The notes beneath the pieces are model-generated. The model did not search any database. It was given only the letters and a program-made list of their open reading frames with translations, and was not told the DNA's origin. This document shows, piece by piece, positions 25,404 through 34,762 of a stretch of DNA of 54,158 nucleotides (its first letter is position 1; every line of letters begins with the position of its first letter). Source of the DNA: JACRFW01 sp964531745. Its GTDB lineage: Bacteria; Patescibacteriota; Patescibacteriia; Magasanikbacterales; GWA2-37-8. A program made the translations under genes and the position numbers. The stretch covers positions 1 to 54,158 of the forward strand of contig CAZHFX010000002.1 of NCBI GenBank assembly GCA_964531745.1, given 5' to 3'.

Positions 25404-26618
25404 ATGCCGCAGGTAAAACCAGAAATTGAAGCTTTTGCCAAAATTAAAGTGGTTGGCGTGGGCGGGAGCGGCGGCGCGGCCATCAACCGAATGATGGCGA
25501 ATAAAATTCGCGGTGTTGATTTTATCGCCATGAATACCGATGTGCAGGCGCTCCACTACAACAGCGCGCCGCATAAAATTCATATTGGCAAAACAGTGAC
25601 CAAAGGCCTCGGCGCCGGCATGGATCGGGAGGTCGGCCGCAAAGCGGCCGAGGAATCGCAAAATGAAATCCGCGAAGCTCTTAAGGAAACCGATATGGTG
25701 TTTATCACTTGCGGGCTGGGCGGAGGCACCGGTTCGGGGGCGGCGCCGATTGTGGCCGAGGTGGCGAAAGAGCTGGGCGCTTTGACGGTGGCGGTGGTAA
25801 CCAAGCCCTTTTCTTTTGAGGGGCCGCAACGCGGCTCTATCGCCGATAAAGCGTGGGAGGAGCTGGTAAAGAATGTGGATACTATTATTACTATCCCGAA
25901 CGATCGGGTACTTCAGGTGATTGATAAAAAAACCACTTTGCTTGACGCGTTCAAAATTGTTGATGATATTTTACGTCAAGGCGTGCAAGGAATTTCCGAG
26001 TTGATCACCATCCCCGGGCTTATCAACGTTGATTTTGCCGACGTGAAAACTATTATGCGCGACACCGGTTCAGCGCTGATGGGCATTGGCGTCGGCACCG
26101 GCGAGAGCCGGGCGGTGGAAGCCGCCAAAGCGGCCGTGGCCAGCCCTCTGCTGGAACTATCCATTGACGGCGCGCACGGCATTCTTTTCACCATCACCGG
26201 CGGTCCGGATTTGACCATGAACGAAGTAACCGACGCGGCCAAACTGATCACCGGTTCAGCCGCGGCTGACGCCAAAATTATTTTTGGCGCCATTATTGAT
26301 GAAAGCATGACCGGCAGTATGCGCATTAATGTGGTGGCCACCGGCTTTGACGATCGCCGCCCGAGCACATTGAAAGAAGACACGGCGCCGGCGCAGAATT
26401 TCTTCTCCGGCGGCAAATATATGCCGAGCACGTTTTTGCGCAAAGCGCAGAAGGAAGAGGAAGAGGAAGAAAAAAAATTCAAGAATTTTACTCAACGGAA
26501 TATTCCGGCCGCCGCGCCGAACCCGAGCGAAGCGAATAAATTAGCCAAAGATCAAGATGCGGGTCTGGAAGAAGATCCGGAAATGCCGGCTTTCCTTCGT
26601 AAAAGAATGGGTCTCTAG
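25404..26618 (+). CDS. ftsZ: Cell division GTPase FtsZ
   Basis: 404 aa tubulin homologue that forms the division ring. The N-terminal KIKVVGVGGSGGAAINRM and the tubulin signature GGGTGSGAAP (residues 106-115) bind GTP; the T7 loop VDFADVKTIM (~210) activates hydrolysis in the next subunit. A Glu/Lys-rich linker (~345-390) leads to the C-terminal tail DPEMPAFLRKRMGL, which docks FtsA. All key residues are present, so the ring is likely functional. NrdR follows after 27 bases. Confidence 0.98.
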   Translation: MPQVKPEIEAFAKIKVVGVGGSGGAAINRMMANKIRGVDFIAMNTDVQALHYNSAPHKIHIGKTVTKGLGAGMDREVGRKAAEESQNEIREALKETDMVFITCGLGGGTGSGAAPIVAEVAKELGALTVAVVTKPFSFEGPQRGSIADKAWEELVKNVDTIITIPNDRVLQVIDKKTTLLDAFKIVDDILRQGVQGISELITIPGLINVDFADVKTIMRDTGSALMGIGVGTGESRAVEAAKAAVASPLLELSIDGAHGILFTITGGPDLTMNEVTDAAKLITGSAAADAKIIFGAIIDESMTGSMRINVVATGFDDRRPSTLKEDTAPAQNFFSGGKYMPSTFLRKAQKEEEEEEKKFKNFTQRNIPAAAPNPSEANKLAKDQDAGLEEDPEMPAFLRKRMGL

Positions 26619-26645
26619 TGAAAATGCTAATTTTATTCTTTCTGT

Positions 26646-27107
26646 ATGCGCTGTCCAGTTTGCAACTATCGCGATGTCAGCGTTATAGATACTCGTCCGT
26701 TGGAGGATGATTTATCCGTCCGCCGGCGCCGGGAATGCCAGAAATGCCACTATCGGTTTTCCACGGTGGAAGAAATTGAGCTGTTGGACGTCATTGTCGT
26801 GAAGAGAAACGGCGAACGGCAGAGTTATATGCGCGACAAAATAGAGGCCGGCATTCGGCGCTCGCTTACCAAGCGCCCTTTTACGCAGGATAAATTGCAC
26901 CGGCTGTTTCACGCCATTGAGCGCGATATTCAAAAGAAACGGCGGCGGGAAATCGCGAGCAACGAGATCGGCGAAATCGTGATGAAACACCTGCATAGTT
27001 TTGATAAAATAGCTTATATTCGTTTCGCGAGCGTTTATCGCGACTTTAAAGACGTAAAGACGTTTGAAAAGGAGCTGAAGCGTCTTAGCCATAAACAAAT
27101 TAAATAG
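26646..27107 (+). CDS. nrdR: Transcriptional repressor NrdR
   Basis: 153 aa ATP/dATP-sensing repressor of ribonucleotide reductase genes. Zinc ribbon CPVCNYRDVSVIDTR...CQKCHYRFSTVE (Cys pairs at 3/6 and ~34/37) binds DNA; the ATP-cone VVKRNGERQSYMRDKIEAGIRRSL follows (~52-140). No nrd genes are in the window, so its targets lie elsewhere. Short basic tail RLSHKQIK. Confidence 0.96.
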   Translation: MRCPVCNYRDVSVIDTRPLEDDLSVRRRRECQKCHYRFSTVEEIELLDVIVVKRNGERQSYMRDKIEAGIRRSLTKRPFTQDKLHRLFHAIERDIQKKRRREIASNEIGEIVMKHLHSFDKIAYIRFASVYRDFKDVKTFEKELKRLSHKQIK

Positions 27108-27117
27108 CATTTATTTT

Positions 27118-27576
27118 ATGTTTAAACGCGCGGTTAAAACTCCGCCGGAAGATCAGAACGCCGTGAGCGGCGCGTCGGCGGGAGCGGCCGCCTCCGAAGC
27201 GGCGGAACGCGTTGAGACAGCCGCTCCGAAAGACGCGAGCCCGCTGGCGTTGCGCGATCTTTTGGAAAAAAATCTCAAATGGTCGCAAATTATTTACGAA
27301 CAGAACCGGAGAATTAACAGCAAATTGTTGTGGGCGGCGGCGGCCAATTGGCTTCGGCTTCTAGTAATTATCGTGCCGCTTATTTGGGCTGTTTGGTATT
27401 TGCCGTCTATTCTGAAAGGGTTGCAAAATAAATATGGTCTGTTTTTAAACGCGGCGGCCAAGGGTCAGCTGTCAAGCTCCTCGGTGAACAGCTTGCTTGA
27501 TGTCTTGCCGATCAACGCGGTGGAGCGGGAACAACTCAAGGCGATGTTACAGCCGTCCGGGACGGGTAAAAAATAA
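27118..27576 (+). CDS. Single-span membrane protein, function unknown
   Basis: 152 aa. Ala/Glu-rich N-terminus (1-45), a helix LRDLLEKNLKWSQIIYEQNRRI, then one membrane span at ~74-98 (WLRLLVIIVPLIWAVWYLPSIL) and a short outside tail. It starts 10 bases after nrdR and ends 3 bases before pyk, so it is part of that transcript. No named family recognised. Position between division/DNA-supply genes and pyk gives no firm hint. Confidence 0.75.
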   Translation: MFKRAVKTPPEDQNAVSGASAGAAASEAAERVETAAPKDASPLALRDLLEKNLKWSQIIYEQNRRINSKLLWAAAANWLRLLVIIVPLIWAVWYLPSILKGLQNKYGLFLNAAAKGQLSSSSVNSLLDVLPINAVEREQLKAMLQPSGTGKK

Positions 27577-27579
27577 GCT

Positions 27580-29016
27580 ATGTTTAAACACACGAAAATT
27601 GGCGCTACCGTCGGCCCGTCATGCGCCGACCAGCTGGTGCTGGAGAAAATGGTCAAAGCCGGGATGAATTTTGCCCGTCTTAATTTTGCTCACGGCACGC
27701 ACGAGAGCAACGGAGCGCTGCTCAAAACGATTCGCGCTGTAGAGGAAAAGACCGGCGAGCCGATTGCCATTCTTCAAGATTTACAAGGGCCGCGTATTCG
27801 CATTGGCGTTATGCCCGATGATGGAGTGGCTATAAAAGATGGCGAAAGTGTTATTTTGAACACCGCTCTCACTGCCTACGCCGGCGGCGATTGGCCGGTT
27901 GATCATCCCGAGTTGCACCGTTTTATTAAACCGGGAGAGCGTATTCTTATTGATGACGGCCGGGTGGAGTTGGAGGTGACAAATGTTACCGGCACGCAAG
28001 TGACCGGAAGTGCGACCCAAGGCGGCGTGGTAAAATCGCATAAAGGAATAAATTTGCCGGACAGCGCGCTCACGATTCCGGCTTTGAGTGAAAAAGATCG
28101 CTCAGATTTGCGATTTGCCGTGAAAAATGAAGTAGACATGGTCGGACTGTCTTTTGTCAGCAGTGCCAAAGATATTTTGGATGTTCGTTTTTTAATACAA
28201 CAATATTTGAAAGAAGAAAATCTCACCCGTAAACAGCCGATTTTTATTATCGCCAAAATTGAACGGCGGGTCGCGGTGGAGAATTTAAGTGAAATTTTAG
28301 ATGTGGCCGACGGCATTATGGTGGCGCGCGGCGATTTGGGTCTAGAATTGCCGGCGGCGCAGGTGCCTTTGGTGCAAAAAAGAATTATTGATGCCGCGAA
28401 CGCGTTGGCCAAGCCGGTGATTGTGGCCACCCAGATGCTCAATTCCATGCAGACCAGCCGCCGCCCCACGCGCGCGGAGGTGTCCGACGTGGCGAACGCT
28501 GTCATTGATCACGCCGACGCTCTGCTTTTGACCAACGAAACAGCAAGCGGGGAGTTCCCGGTTTTGGCGGTGGAAACCATGGCGGATATTGCCGTCACCA
28601 CCGAGCGTTCAAGCTATGACGACACGGATTTGCCCATTCATCACAAAGGGACGCCGTTGGATTCGGCTATCGCTGATATGTCGCGTCTGCTCGCCGATGA
28701 GCTGAATGCCAAGCTGATTTTAGCGGCGTCAATTTCCGGAGAAACTGGCCGGCTCATCAGCCATGTTCGGCCCCTTCTGCCGATACTGGTGGCTACCGCG
28801 ACGCCGGCTTCGTGGCGACAGTTGAATCTTTCCTGGGGAGTGAAGCCGTTTATGATGTTGCCGTGCCAGTCTATTGAGGAGTTGGTGGAGCGTTCCATAA
28901 ATTATATTAAACAGCAGAAGCTCGCGAAAAAAGGCGATACCATGATTATAGTGGCTGGCGAGCCGGTTGGCCAGGCGGGTCATGTCAATTTGGTGGAGGT
29001 CCGGGAGATAACATAA
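27580..29016 (+). CDS. pyk: Pyruvate kinase
   Basis: 478 aa; makes pyruvate and ATP from PEP and ADP, the last step of glycolysis. KIGATVGPSC and GMNFARLNFAHGTHE (Arg33, Asn35) open the barrel; ILQDLQGPRIRIG begins the B domain; PIFIIAKIERRVAVENL carries the catalytic Lys and metal-binding Glu; VMVARGDLGLEL, VATQMLNSM and TRAEVSDVANAV complete the active site. The C-terminal domain is complete. In CPR genomes this is a main ATP source. No SD and only a 3-base gap from the gene before. Confidence 0.97.
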   Translation: MFKHTKIGATVGPSCADQLVLEKMVKAGMNFARLNFAHGTHESNGALLKTIRAVEEKTGEPIAILQDLQGPRIRIGVMPDDGVAIKDGESVILNTALTAYAGGDWPVDHPELHRFIKPGERILIDDGRVELEVTNVTGTQVTGSATQGGVVKSHKGINLPDSALTIPALSEKDRSDLRFAVKNEVDMVGLSFVSSAKDILDVRFLIQQYLKEENLTRKQPIFIIAKIERRVAVENLSEILDVADGIMVARGDLGLELPAAQVPLVQKRIIDAANALAKPVIVATQMLNSMQTSRRPTRAEVSDVANAVIDHADALLLTNETASGEFPVLAVETMADIAVTTERSSYDDTDLPIHHKGTPLDSAIADMSRLLADELNAKLILAASISGETGRLISHVRPLLPILVATATPASWRQLNLSWGVKPFMMLPCQSIEELVERSINYIKQQKLAKKGDTMIIVAGEPVGQAGHVNLVEVREIT

Positions 29017-29044
29017 TGGTAAATATAGGGAGGTGAGGAACGCT

Positions 29045-29074
29045 TTGACGCAGACAGTTGTGGAGTGGTATAAT
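29045..29074 (+). promoter_or_regulatory. Promoter of the 29123-33446 operon
   Basis: TTGACG at 29045-29050, 18 bases, TATAAT at 29069-29074. Confidence 0.8.
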
Positions 29075-29122
29075 TTGATTACGAATCTAGCTGGAAGCAT
29101 ATAATTATTAATTTTTATTTCT

Positions 29123-29449
29123 ATGGCCAAGCAGGAACTTTCTTTTTTGGAAAATTATATCATGGAAGTTTTGCAAGACAGCGGGCTCGGCAAACTGTCC
29201 TCAGCCAACAGACAAGTCTACGTGCCACAGCTCGCGGCGGAAGCCGAGCATCGTTTGGGTCTTGAATTGCTCCCCAAGCTTGATCAAGAGCAAGCGAAAA
29301 AATTTAGTGATATGGTGTCCGCGGAAGAGAGCTCGCCAACAGTTTGGCAGGCTTTTTGGAAACAAGCCGTACCGCAGTTTGATACTACTGTTAAGTCAAT
29401 TTTAAAGAAATTTGCCGAGGACTGCCGAAAAATTTTAGCCCGCGTATAA
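29123..29449 (+). CDS. Small helical protein, function unknown
   Basis: 108 aa, all-helical by appearance: FLENYIMEVLQDSGLGKL, then ANRQVYVPQLAAEAEHRLGLELLPKLDQEQAKKF. The pattern of a short N-terminal helix plus LD.EQ..KF recalls small DUF5663-like proteins of Patescibacteria, but I am not sure of that match. First gene after a strong promoter (29045-29074); the next gene begins 1 base after its stop. Likely acts with the giant protein of the same operon. Confidence 0.75.
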   Translation: MAKQELSFLENYIMEVLQDSGLGKLSSANRQVYVPQLAAEAEHRLGLELLPKLDQEQAKKFSDMVSAEESSPTVWQAFWKQAVPQFDTTVKSILKKFAEDCRKILARV

Positions 29450-29450
29450 T

Positions 29451-29645
29451 ATGGCCAAGACTGGTACCACGCAGAAACAGCGGCTAGGGCAAATTCACAG
29501 CGAACTCGTAAAAAATTACGAGGATATTTTGAAACGATTGGTCGTTTTACAAAAGAAACGCGCGGTGTTGCATAAAGAAATACTGGCCGCGCTTGACCGC
29601 GCCAAGGCGCGGAATGTTTTGGAAAAAATTAAACGGATGAGTTAA
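29451..29645 (+). CDS. Small basic coiled-coil protein, function unknown
   Basis: 64 aa, Lys/Arg-rich. LGQIHSELVKNYEDILKRLVVLQKKRAVLHKEI looks like one long amphipathic helix or hairpin. It starts 1 base after the preceding stop and ends 12 bases before the large gene, so the three are one transcript. No family recognised; it could be a small subunit or chaperone for the 1,262-aa protein. Confidence 0.7.
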   Translation: MAKTGTTQKQRLGQIHSELVKNYEDILKRLVVLQKKRAVLHKEILAALDRAKARNVLEKIKRMS

Positions 29646-29657
29646 TATATATTTTAT

Positions 29658-32600
29658 ATGGCTTCTGCCAAATCAGCCTTTCAAGCTCCCGACAGCCGTC
29701 CCCCCCAAGGTCAAGGGTCGGAAAGGCGTCTTCGTTTGGTACACCCGGAGGGAACGGAAGCACAAGAACGCGCCGCCAGCGAAACGCAACTACAAACGAA
29801 AATCAGAACGATTAAGAAGGAATTGCAAGATTTGTGGGATAGAGGTTTTATAGAAGAAGCGGATGCGCTGGAAGATGAATTGGAAGAATTGGCACGGTCT
29901 AAAGAACAGCTGGGGGAAAGTGATTATGAGGCGTTTCGCGATCAAGTGACTGAACTGTCAGAATCGCTAGGAGTTTTGAAAAACGCTGTTAATGTTATTT
30001 TAGAAAGAGATAATTTGAGGGAGAAAGCAACGGCGACGCCAACCGGAAAAGATTCATCAGCCGATTCTCGGCCGGCGGATACAGCCATTATTGATCTTAA
30101 CAGAGTGCGCGGCGAGCCGAGAAGAAAAGATTTTGAACCAGGCCGGAAAGCGACAGTGGATATTCCGGCGGCTTTGGTGAAAGATATTGTCAGAGAAAGC
30201 GGCGAGAGAAATAATTTAATTAGAGCAGTTGTTTCCAGTGATCAGCAAACGGCAAGAGATATTTGTCATGATTTGCTAGATAGACGCGGTTCTGCCAGCG
30301 TCCAAGTAGAACAGACGGACCTTGAGGCAAAACTGGATAAAGTTTTAGCCCCTCAAGGCTTTACTTTAGAACAATTTCGCGAACAATGGAAAGATGGTTT
30401 ATATGAGCTGGTTTTGAAAGTTGTCCAAGATCGCGCGGACGCGGAAATACGAAAACAGGCGGTGGCAGAAATTTCCACTATTGATAAATTGAAACTAAAT
30501 TGGAAAGGGATTGCCAAAAAGGCTTTGCTGATCGGTGGCATCACCGCCGCCACTGCCACCGGCTTCGGCGCAGTGTTTGGCGCCGCGGCGGCCATTGGCG
30601 CCGGTGTGGCGACCGGCGGCGTGATTTCGCGTTTTTTCCAGGGTTTTGCCAAGAAACGGCGCGAAGAAGGGGCAGAGAGTGCTGATGAGAAAGAAGCACA
30701 GAGCAGAATGAACGCGCTCATTCAGAAAAAGAAAAGCGAGATTGTTGACAAGTTGGTAAAGGAATGGGAAAGCGATGAAACGGGGATGTCGTTGGTGTTG
30801 AGCCAAGCTATCCGTGAAGCGTCCGCGGGCGACGAGAACGCCAATCGAACAATCGTTCAAGATAGTCTGCTTAAAACAGCGGAAAGGTTGAAAGCTGACG
30901 GTGAAGCAGATGAAGCGCAGGCGAGGGAATTGGAAGGCTTGATTGCTGGTTTAGGCAATCTGCGCGAGACCGATCCAGAATTGAAAAAACTTATCGCCGA
31001 TGCCGAATCCACGCCGGTCGCGATTGAAATTTTAAAGAAATTGCAGGAAGCCAAGAGCGGCCAGCTGTTTGCCGCCGCTAAAGGCGATACAAAAAAATCA
31101 AAAATTGAAAAGGCGGCCGGCTATTTGGCTCCGATCGCGGTCGGCGCGGCCGTTGGTTTGGCCTATACTTCCGGGGTTGCGGTGGGGGCGCGCGCGGGCC
31201 TGGGCGCTTTTGGTATGGGTGTGACCGGTTATAAAATAGGTGAAGCTCGCGACCGGGCGGCCAAAGAGAAACAAGTAGAGGTTGAGGTGAATGAAGTGAT
31301 GAAAAATACAGAAACAGCCGTTGGCAAGTATAAAGATCGAATGCCGCCAGTTGAACTCACCGAGCATGATTTAGGTTATTTAAGAGATTATGTCGGGAAG
31401 TTAGACGCCGACATTGAAATTTTATCGGCTCTGCAGACGGGGAAACAAAAAACACTTCTCCTTACCGAAGCGGAAGCGATTGTTCATGAGGCCAGGCGGA
31501 TTATTAGGGAAATTGAAAAAACGAGCGAATTGCTGGTTGCGTTGCGCAAACAGCGCGAGACAATAGTTGAGCATGCCGGCGCGCAGATGCAAAGAATAAA
31601 CAAAGATGCCGGCCGGTGGCGGCGGTGGGTAGGGCTCGCGGCCGGGGCGGTGGTCGGCGGCGGTATCGGGTTTTTGGGCGGCGAGTGGGCGGAGCAGAGG
31701 CAGGAAGTAAAAATGGAAGAAAAATTGGATGAACTTTTGGCAGGCGTGCCGGCCGGCGTGAAAGACCGAGCGTTGCAGTCATTTGCCGCACCCGGCCATG
31801 AGGTGCACGATGTTGAGGATCTGACGTTCGCCGAGCTGAAGGGCATATCAGTAGATGGCGGAAAGGCGCTGGATGTCGGTTTGATTCAATTGAAAATTAC
31901 CGAAGCCCAAGGCCGGGAAAATTTACTGCGCCATTACGGTTTGCAGTCACATGAGCTTGATGTTATGCCGCTTCACGATCGGGTAGAAGCTCTGCAAGAT
32001 ATGTCCAAAACATTCGCCGGCTGGGAGGAACAGGGTCTTGAGAAAGACGCTATCGCGGCGATTGGCGCGATGAGACGCGGCGTCGCCAGAGGTCCCGCGG
32101 CCGAGACAGTGAACAACCTGTTGGCGTGGGATAAAGCTCACGGAGGGCATACCGCGGTGGTGAAAATGTTGAACCGCGATATTCCTCTGCCCCAAGCGGA
32201 TGTTACAAAAGTTTTGGAAAGCGCCGTCAGGCTCAAAGACAGCATTACCGGCTGGGAAAAGAGCGGGTTGAACGCGGGCAGTATTGACGCGATTGCGCGC
32301 GTAGACACCAGAACTATGGAGGCGGTTGATCAACTGCTTGAGAGAGGCGGGGAAAACAAAGGAATCATCGCCAGGTTCATTAACGCCAATCTCGGTGAAG
32401 AGGGCGCCGATCTTCACAATGTATTGCGCGAGGCAGATATGGTGGGACGCAAGATCTCAACTTGGACTAAACATGGGTTAAGCGCGGAGGCGATTGACGC
32501 GATTGACGTAAGTTCTTCCGCCGGGGTGGCGGGGAAAGCGGCCACTATCGATCGGCTGGTAGCCGGAGCGGGAGGGAATGCTGACGCTATGCACACGCTC

Positions 32601-33446
32601 AATGCCCAATTGGAGGGCGGGACTGATATTGACACCGCGCTCAAGAGCGTGCTGGTGGCCCGGGAACGAGGCGCCAACAGCGTTACAGCCTTGGTCGCCC
32701 GCCAGCTTTCAGCCAACCCCGGCCACTACGGATTTGACGCGCAGAAACGGTTCACCGATGCCGCCGAATGGGCCAAACACGAAGCGGCCCGTCTGGCCAT
32801 TGAAGGGGGTTATATTAATAAAGACGGCCACTCGCACCTGGGCGTCGTTTGGCAAAACAAGAAAGACAATTTTGTTCTCTTGACGGAAGACGAGAACGGT
32901 CATTTGGGCATTAAAGTAACGGGGAAGACGTATATCATGGACGCGCCGCCGGCCGCGACGGGGAGTCATCGTGGAGCATTGTCAGCCGCGGAATCCGCAC
33001 GGGTGAATATTCGCGGTATGTCTGGTAATTTGACGAAAGGCGACAGCGCGATCGGAAGCGCGGCTGATGTGGCTCAAGCCGGTAGTTCTGTTAGAACTGA
33101 GGGAGTTGTTGTGAATACAGGGGTAAGAGTAACGAAACTTACTGCCGCTTTGCATAGGGAATTTTTAGGGGATAAGTATTACCAAGCAGGCACAAAAGTG
33201 CATTATCCGGGAACTCCGGCCGGAATGGATGAAAAAGTTTTTCGCCAGCAATTTGATGAACAGTTAAGCTCCCTGAAGGCGTTAAGCGCGCGATATGAAA
33301 GCGGTGGCGACGCTGGTTTGGCTGAAAGGATTAAAACGGAAATGACAAAAATTGCCAAGCGGTGTACTCTCTCTCCCGAAGAGTTGTATAGCGCAAAAAT
33401 GGTCAATACTTTCCTTAATAATCCGTCAGCTATTGCCCGAAGATAG
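29658..33446 (+). CDS. Very large helical protein with glycine-rich membrane segments, unknown
   Basis: 1,262 aa. There is no signal peptide. N-terminal coiled coil (~35-115, ETQLQTKIRTIKKELQDLWD). Three Gly/Ala-rich hydrophobic stretches follow: ~293-320 (ALLIGGITAATATGFGAVFG), ~490-525 (APIAVGAAVGLAYTSGVAVG) and ~655-675 (WVGLAAGAVVGGGIGFLGG), separated by charged helices. Residues ~770-1010 hold three loose ~75-aa repeats with the pattern GWE(E/K).GL...AIDAI (FAGWEEQGLEKDAIAAIGAM; ITGWEKSGLNAGSIDAIARV; ISTWTKHGLSAEAIDAIDVS). The C-terminal ~150 residues are another helical domain. It looks like a membrane-inserting or membrane-spanning scaffold; a secreted effector or tape-measure-like protein is possible but not shown. 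Confidence 0.8.
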   Translation: MASAKSAFQAPDSRPPQGQGSERRLRLVHPEGTEAQERAASETQLQTKIRTIKKELQDLWDRGFIEEADALEDELEELARSKEQLGESDYEAFRDQVTELSESLGVLKNAVNVILERDNLREKATATPTGKDSSADSRPADTAIIDLNRVRGEPRRKDFEPGRKATVDIPAALVKDIVRESGERNNLIRAVVSSDQQTARDICHDLLDRRGSASVQVEQTDLEAKLDKVLAPQGFTLEQFREQWKDGLYELVLKVVQDRADAEIRKQAVAEISTIDKLKLNWKGIAKKALLIGGITAATATGFGAVFGAAAAIGAGVATGGVISRFFQGFAKKRREEGAESADEKEAQSRMNALIQKKKSEIVDKLVKEWESDETGMSLVLSQAIREASAGDENANRTIVQDSLLKTAERLKADGEADEAQARELEGLIAGLGNLRETDPELKKLIADAESTPVAIEILKKLQEAKSGQLFAAAKGDTKKSKIEKAAGYLAPIAVGAAVGLAYTSGVAVGARAGLGAFGMGVTGYKIGEARDRAAKEKQVEVEVNEVMKNTETAVGKYKDRMPPVELTEHDLGYLRDYVGKLDADIEILSALQTGKQKTLLLTEAEAIVHEARRIIREIEKTSELLVALRKQRETIVEHAGAQMQRINKDAGRWRRWVGLAAGAVVGGGIGFLGGEWAEQRQEVKMEEKLDELLAGVPAGVKDRALQSFAAPGHEVHDVEDLTFAELKGISVDGGKALDVGLIQLKITEAQGRENLLRHYGLQSHELDVMPLHDRVEALQDMSKTFAGWEEQGLEKDAIAAIGAMRRGVARGPAAETVNNLLAWDKAHGGHTAVVKMLNRDIPLPQADVTKVLESAVRLKDSITGWEKSGLNAGSIDAIARVDTRTMEAVDQLLERGGENKGIIARFINANLGEEGADLHNVLREADMVGRKISTWTKHGLSAEAIDAIDVSSSAGVAGKAATIDRLVAGAGGNADAMHTLNAQLEGGTDIDTALKSVLVARERGANSVTALVARQLSANPGHYGFDAQKRFTDAAEWAKHEAARLAIEGGYINKDGHSHLGVVWQNKKDNFVLLTEDENGHLGIKVTGKTYIMDAPPAATGSHRGALSAAESARVNIRGMSGNLTKGDSAIGSAADVAQAGSSVRTEGVVVNTGVRVTKLTAALHREFLGDKYYQAGTKVHYPGTPAGMDEKVFRQQFDEQLSSLKALSARYESGGDAGLAERIKTEMTKIAKRCTLSPEELYSAKMVNTFLNNPSAIARR

Positions 33447-33448
33447 TT

Positions 33449-34699
33449 TTATTGAAGTGTCGGGTAAAGCGGGAATTTTTTGGTGAGATTTTTTACTTCT
33501 TCTTTTATAGCCATTAGTTTGGCGTCGTCTTTAGCGTTTAGAATAGCTTGATCAATCCATTCCCCCACCTGCTCCATTTCGGCCTCCCTAAAATTACGGG
33601 TAGTGAGGGCCGGCGTGCCGAGGCGAATGCCGCTTGGGTCCATCGGCGAACGCGGGTCATCGGGAATCATATTTTTGTTCACCGTGATGCCCGCTTTGTC
33701 CAGCGCGATTTGCGCCTCTTTGCCGGTGATGCCTTTGCTCTCAAATACATTTATAAGCAGAAGGTGGTTATCGGTGCCGCCAAAGCAGAGCTGGTAGTTT
33801 TTGGCATTAAAAATTTTTTCTAGCGCCTTGGCATTGGTTTTAATTTGTTTGGCGTAGTCTTTAAATTCCGGTTGCAAGGCTTCTTTGAAGGCCACGGCTT
33901 TCGCCGCTATGTTATTTTCATGCGGGCCGCCCTGAAAGCCCGGGAAAACCGCTTTGTCAATCGCTTTAGCCCACTTTTCCTTACACATAATCATGCCGCC
34001 GCGCGGGCCGCGGAGCGTTTTGTGGGTGGTGGTGGTAACCACGTCAAAAAGTGGCACGGGATTATTCATTTGGCCGCCCGCGATGAGGCCGGCGATGTGG
34101 GCGATGTCGGCCATGGTTAAAGCCCCGACTTCGTCGGCGATGGCTTTAATTTTTTCGTATTCAATTTCACGCGAGTAGGCCGAGTACCCGACCAAAATCA
34201 TTTTTGGTTTATGCGTGAGCGCCATCTGCCGCAAGTTGTCTAAATCAATTTTACCCTCGGCGTTCGTTTTATAGCGGACGAAGTTGAAAATTTGCGCCAT
34301 GTAGGTGACGGGGTGGCCATGAGTGAGGTGTCCGCCATGAGACAGGTCCATGCCAAGAATCGTATCACCGGGTTTCAGGAGCCCGAAATAAACCGCGATA
34401 TTCGCCGGCGCGCCGGAGAGCGGTTGAACATTGACGTGTTTGGCGCCAAAGAGCTGTTTGGCGCGATCAATCGCCAGCGTTTCCACTTCATCAATAAATT
34501 CACAGCCGCCGTAGTAGCGTTTACCCGCGTAGCCTTCAGAATATTTGTTGGTAAGAATAGAACCCAGTGCCTCAAGCACGGCCGGGGAAACAAAGTTTTC
34601 CGAAGGGATCATTTCCAAACCGGTTTCCTGCCGGTTTTGTTCTCGTTTTATGCTCGCGAGAATGTCCGGGTCAAAGTTTTTAAGATTATGGGTGTACAT
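33449..34699 (-). CDS. glyA: Serine hydroxymethyltransferase
   Basis: 416 aa PLP enzyme that turns serine and tetrahydrofolate into glycine and methylene-THF. IPSENFVSPAVLEALGS and NKYSEGYAGKRYYGG are the N-terminal signatures; DLSHGGHLTHG binds PLP; TTTTHKTLRGPRGG carries the PLP lysine (Lys227). The C-terminal domain is complete. It converges with the large gene on the plus strand, leaving only 2 bases between stop codons and no clear terminator. It is divergent from thiE. Confidence 0.97.
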   Translation of the reverse strand: MYTHNLKNFDPDILASIKREQNRQETGLEMIPSENFVSPAVLEALGSILTNKYSEGYAGKRYYGGCEFIDEVETLAIDRAKQLFGAKHVNVQPLSGAPANIAVYFGLLKPGDTILGMDLSHGGHLTHGHPVTYMAQIFNFVRYKTNAEGKIDLDNLRQMALTHKPKMILVGYSAYSREIEYEKIKAIADEVGALTMADIAHIAGLIAGGQMNNPVPLFDVVTTTTHKTLRGPRGGMIMCKEKWAKAIDKAVFPGFQGGPHENNIAAKAVAFKEALQPEFKDYAKQIKTNAKALEKIFNAKNYQLCFGGTDNHLLLINVFESKGITGKEAQIALDKAGITVNKNMIPDDPRSPMDPSGIRLGTPALTTRNFREAEMEQVGEWIDQAILNAKDDAKLMAIKEEVKNLTKKFPLYPTLQ

Positions 34700-34762
34700 A
34701 TAAATTGCTACTTTCCGCTCCCCTATGGTATCATTTCATTGCTTTGAACGCAATATATTTAT

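Noticed and set aside
30681..30690. CTGATGAGA as a second hammerhead core
   Set aside because: It lies in coding sequence and no matching GAAA, stem I or stem III can be placed around it.
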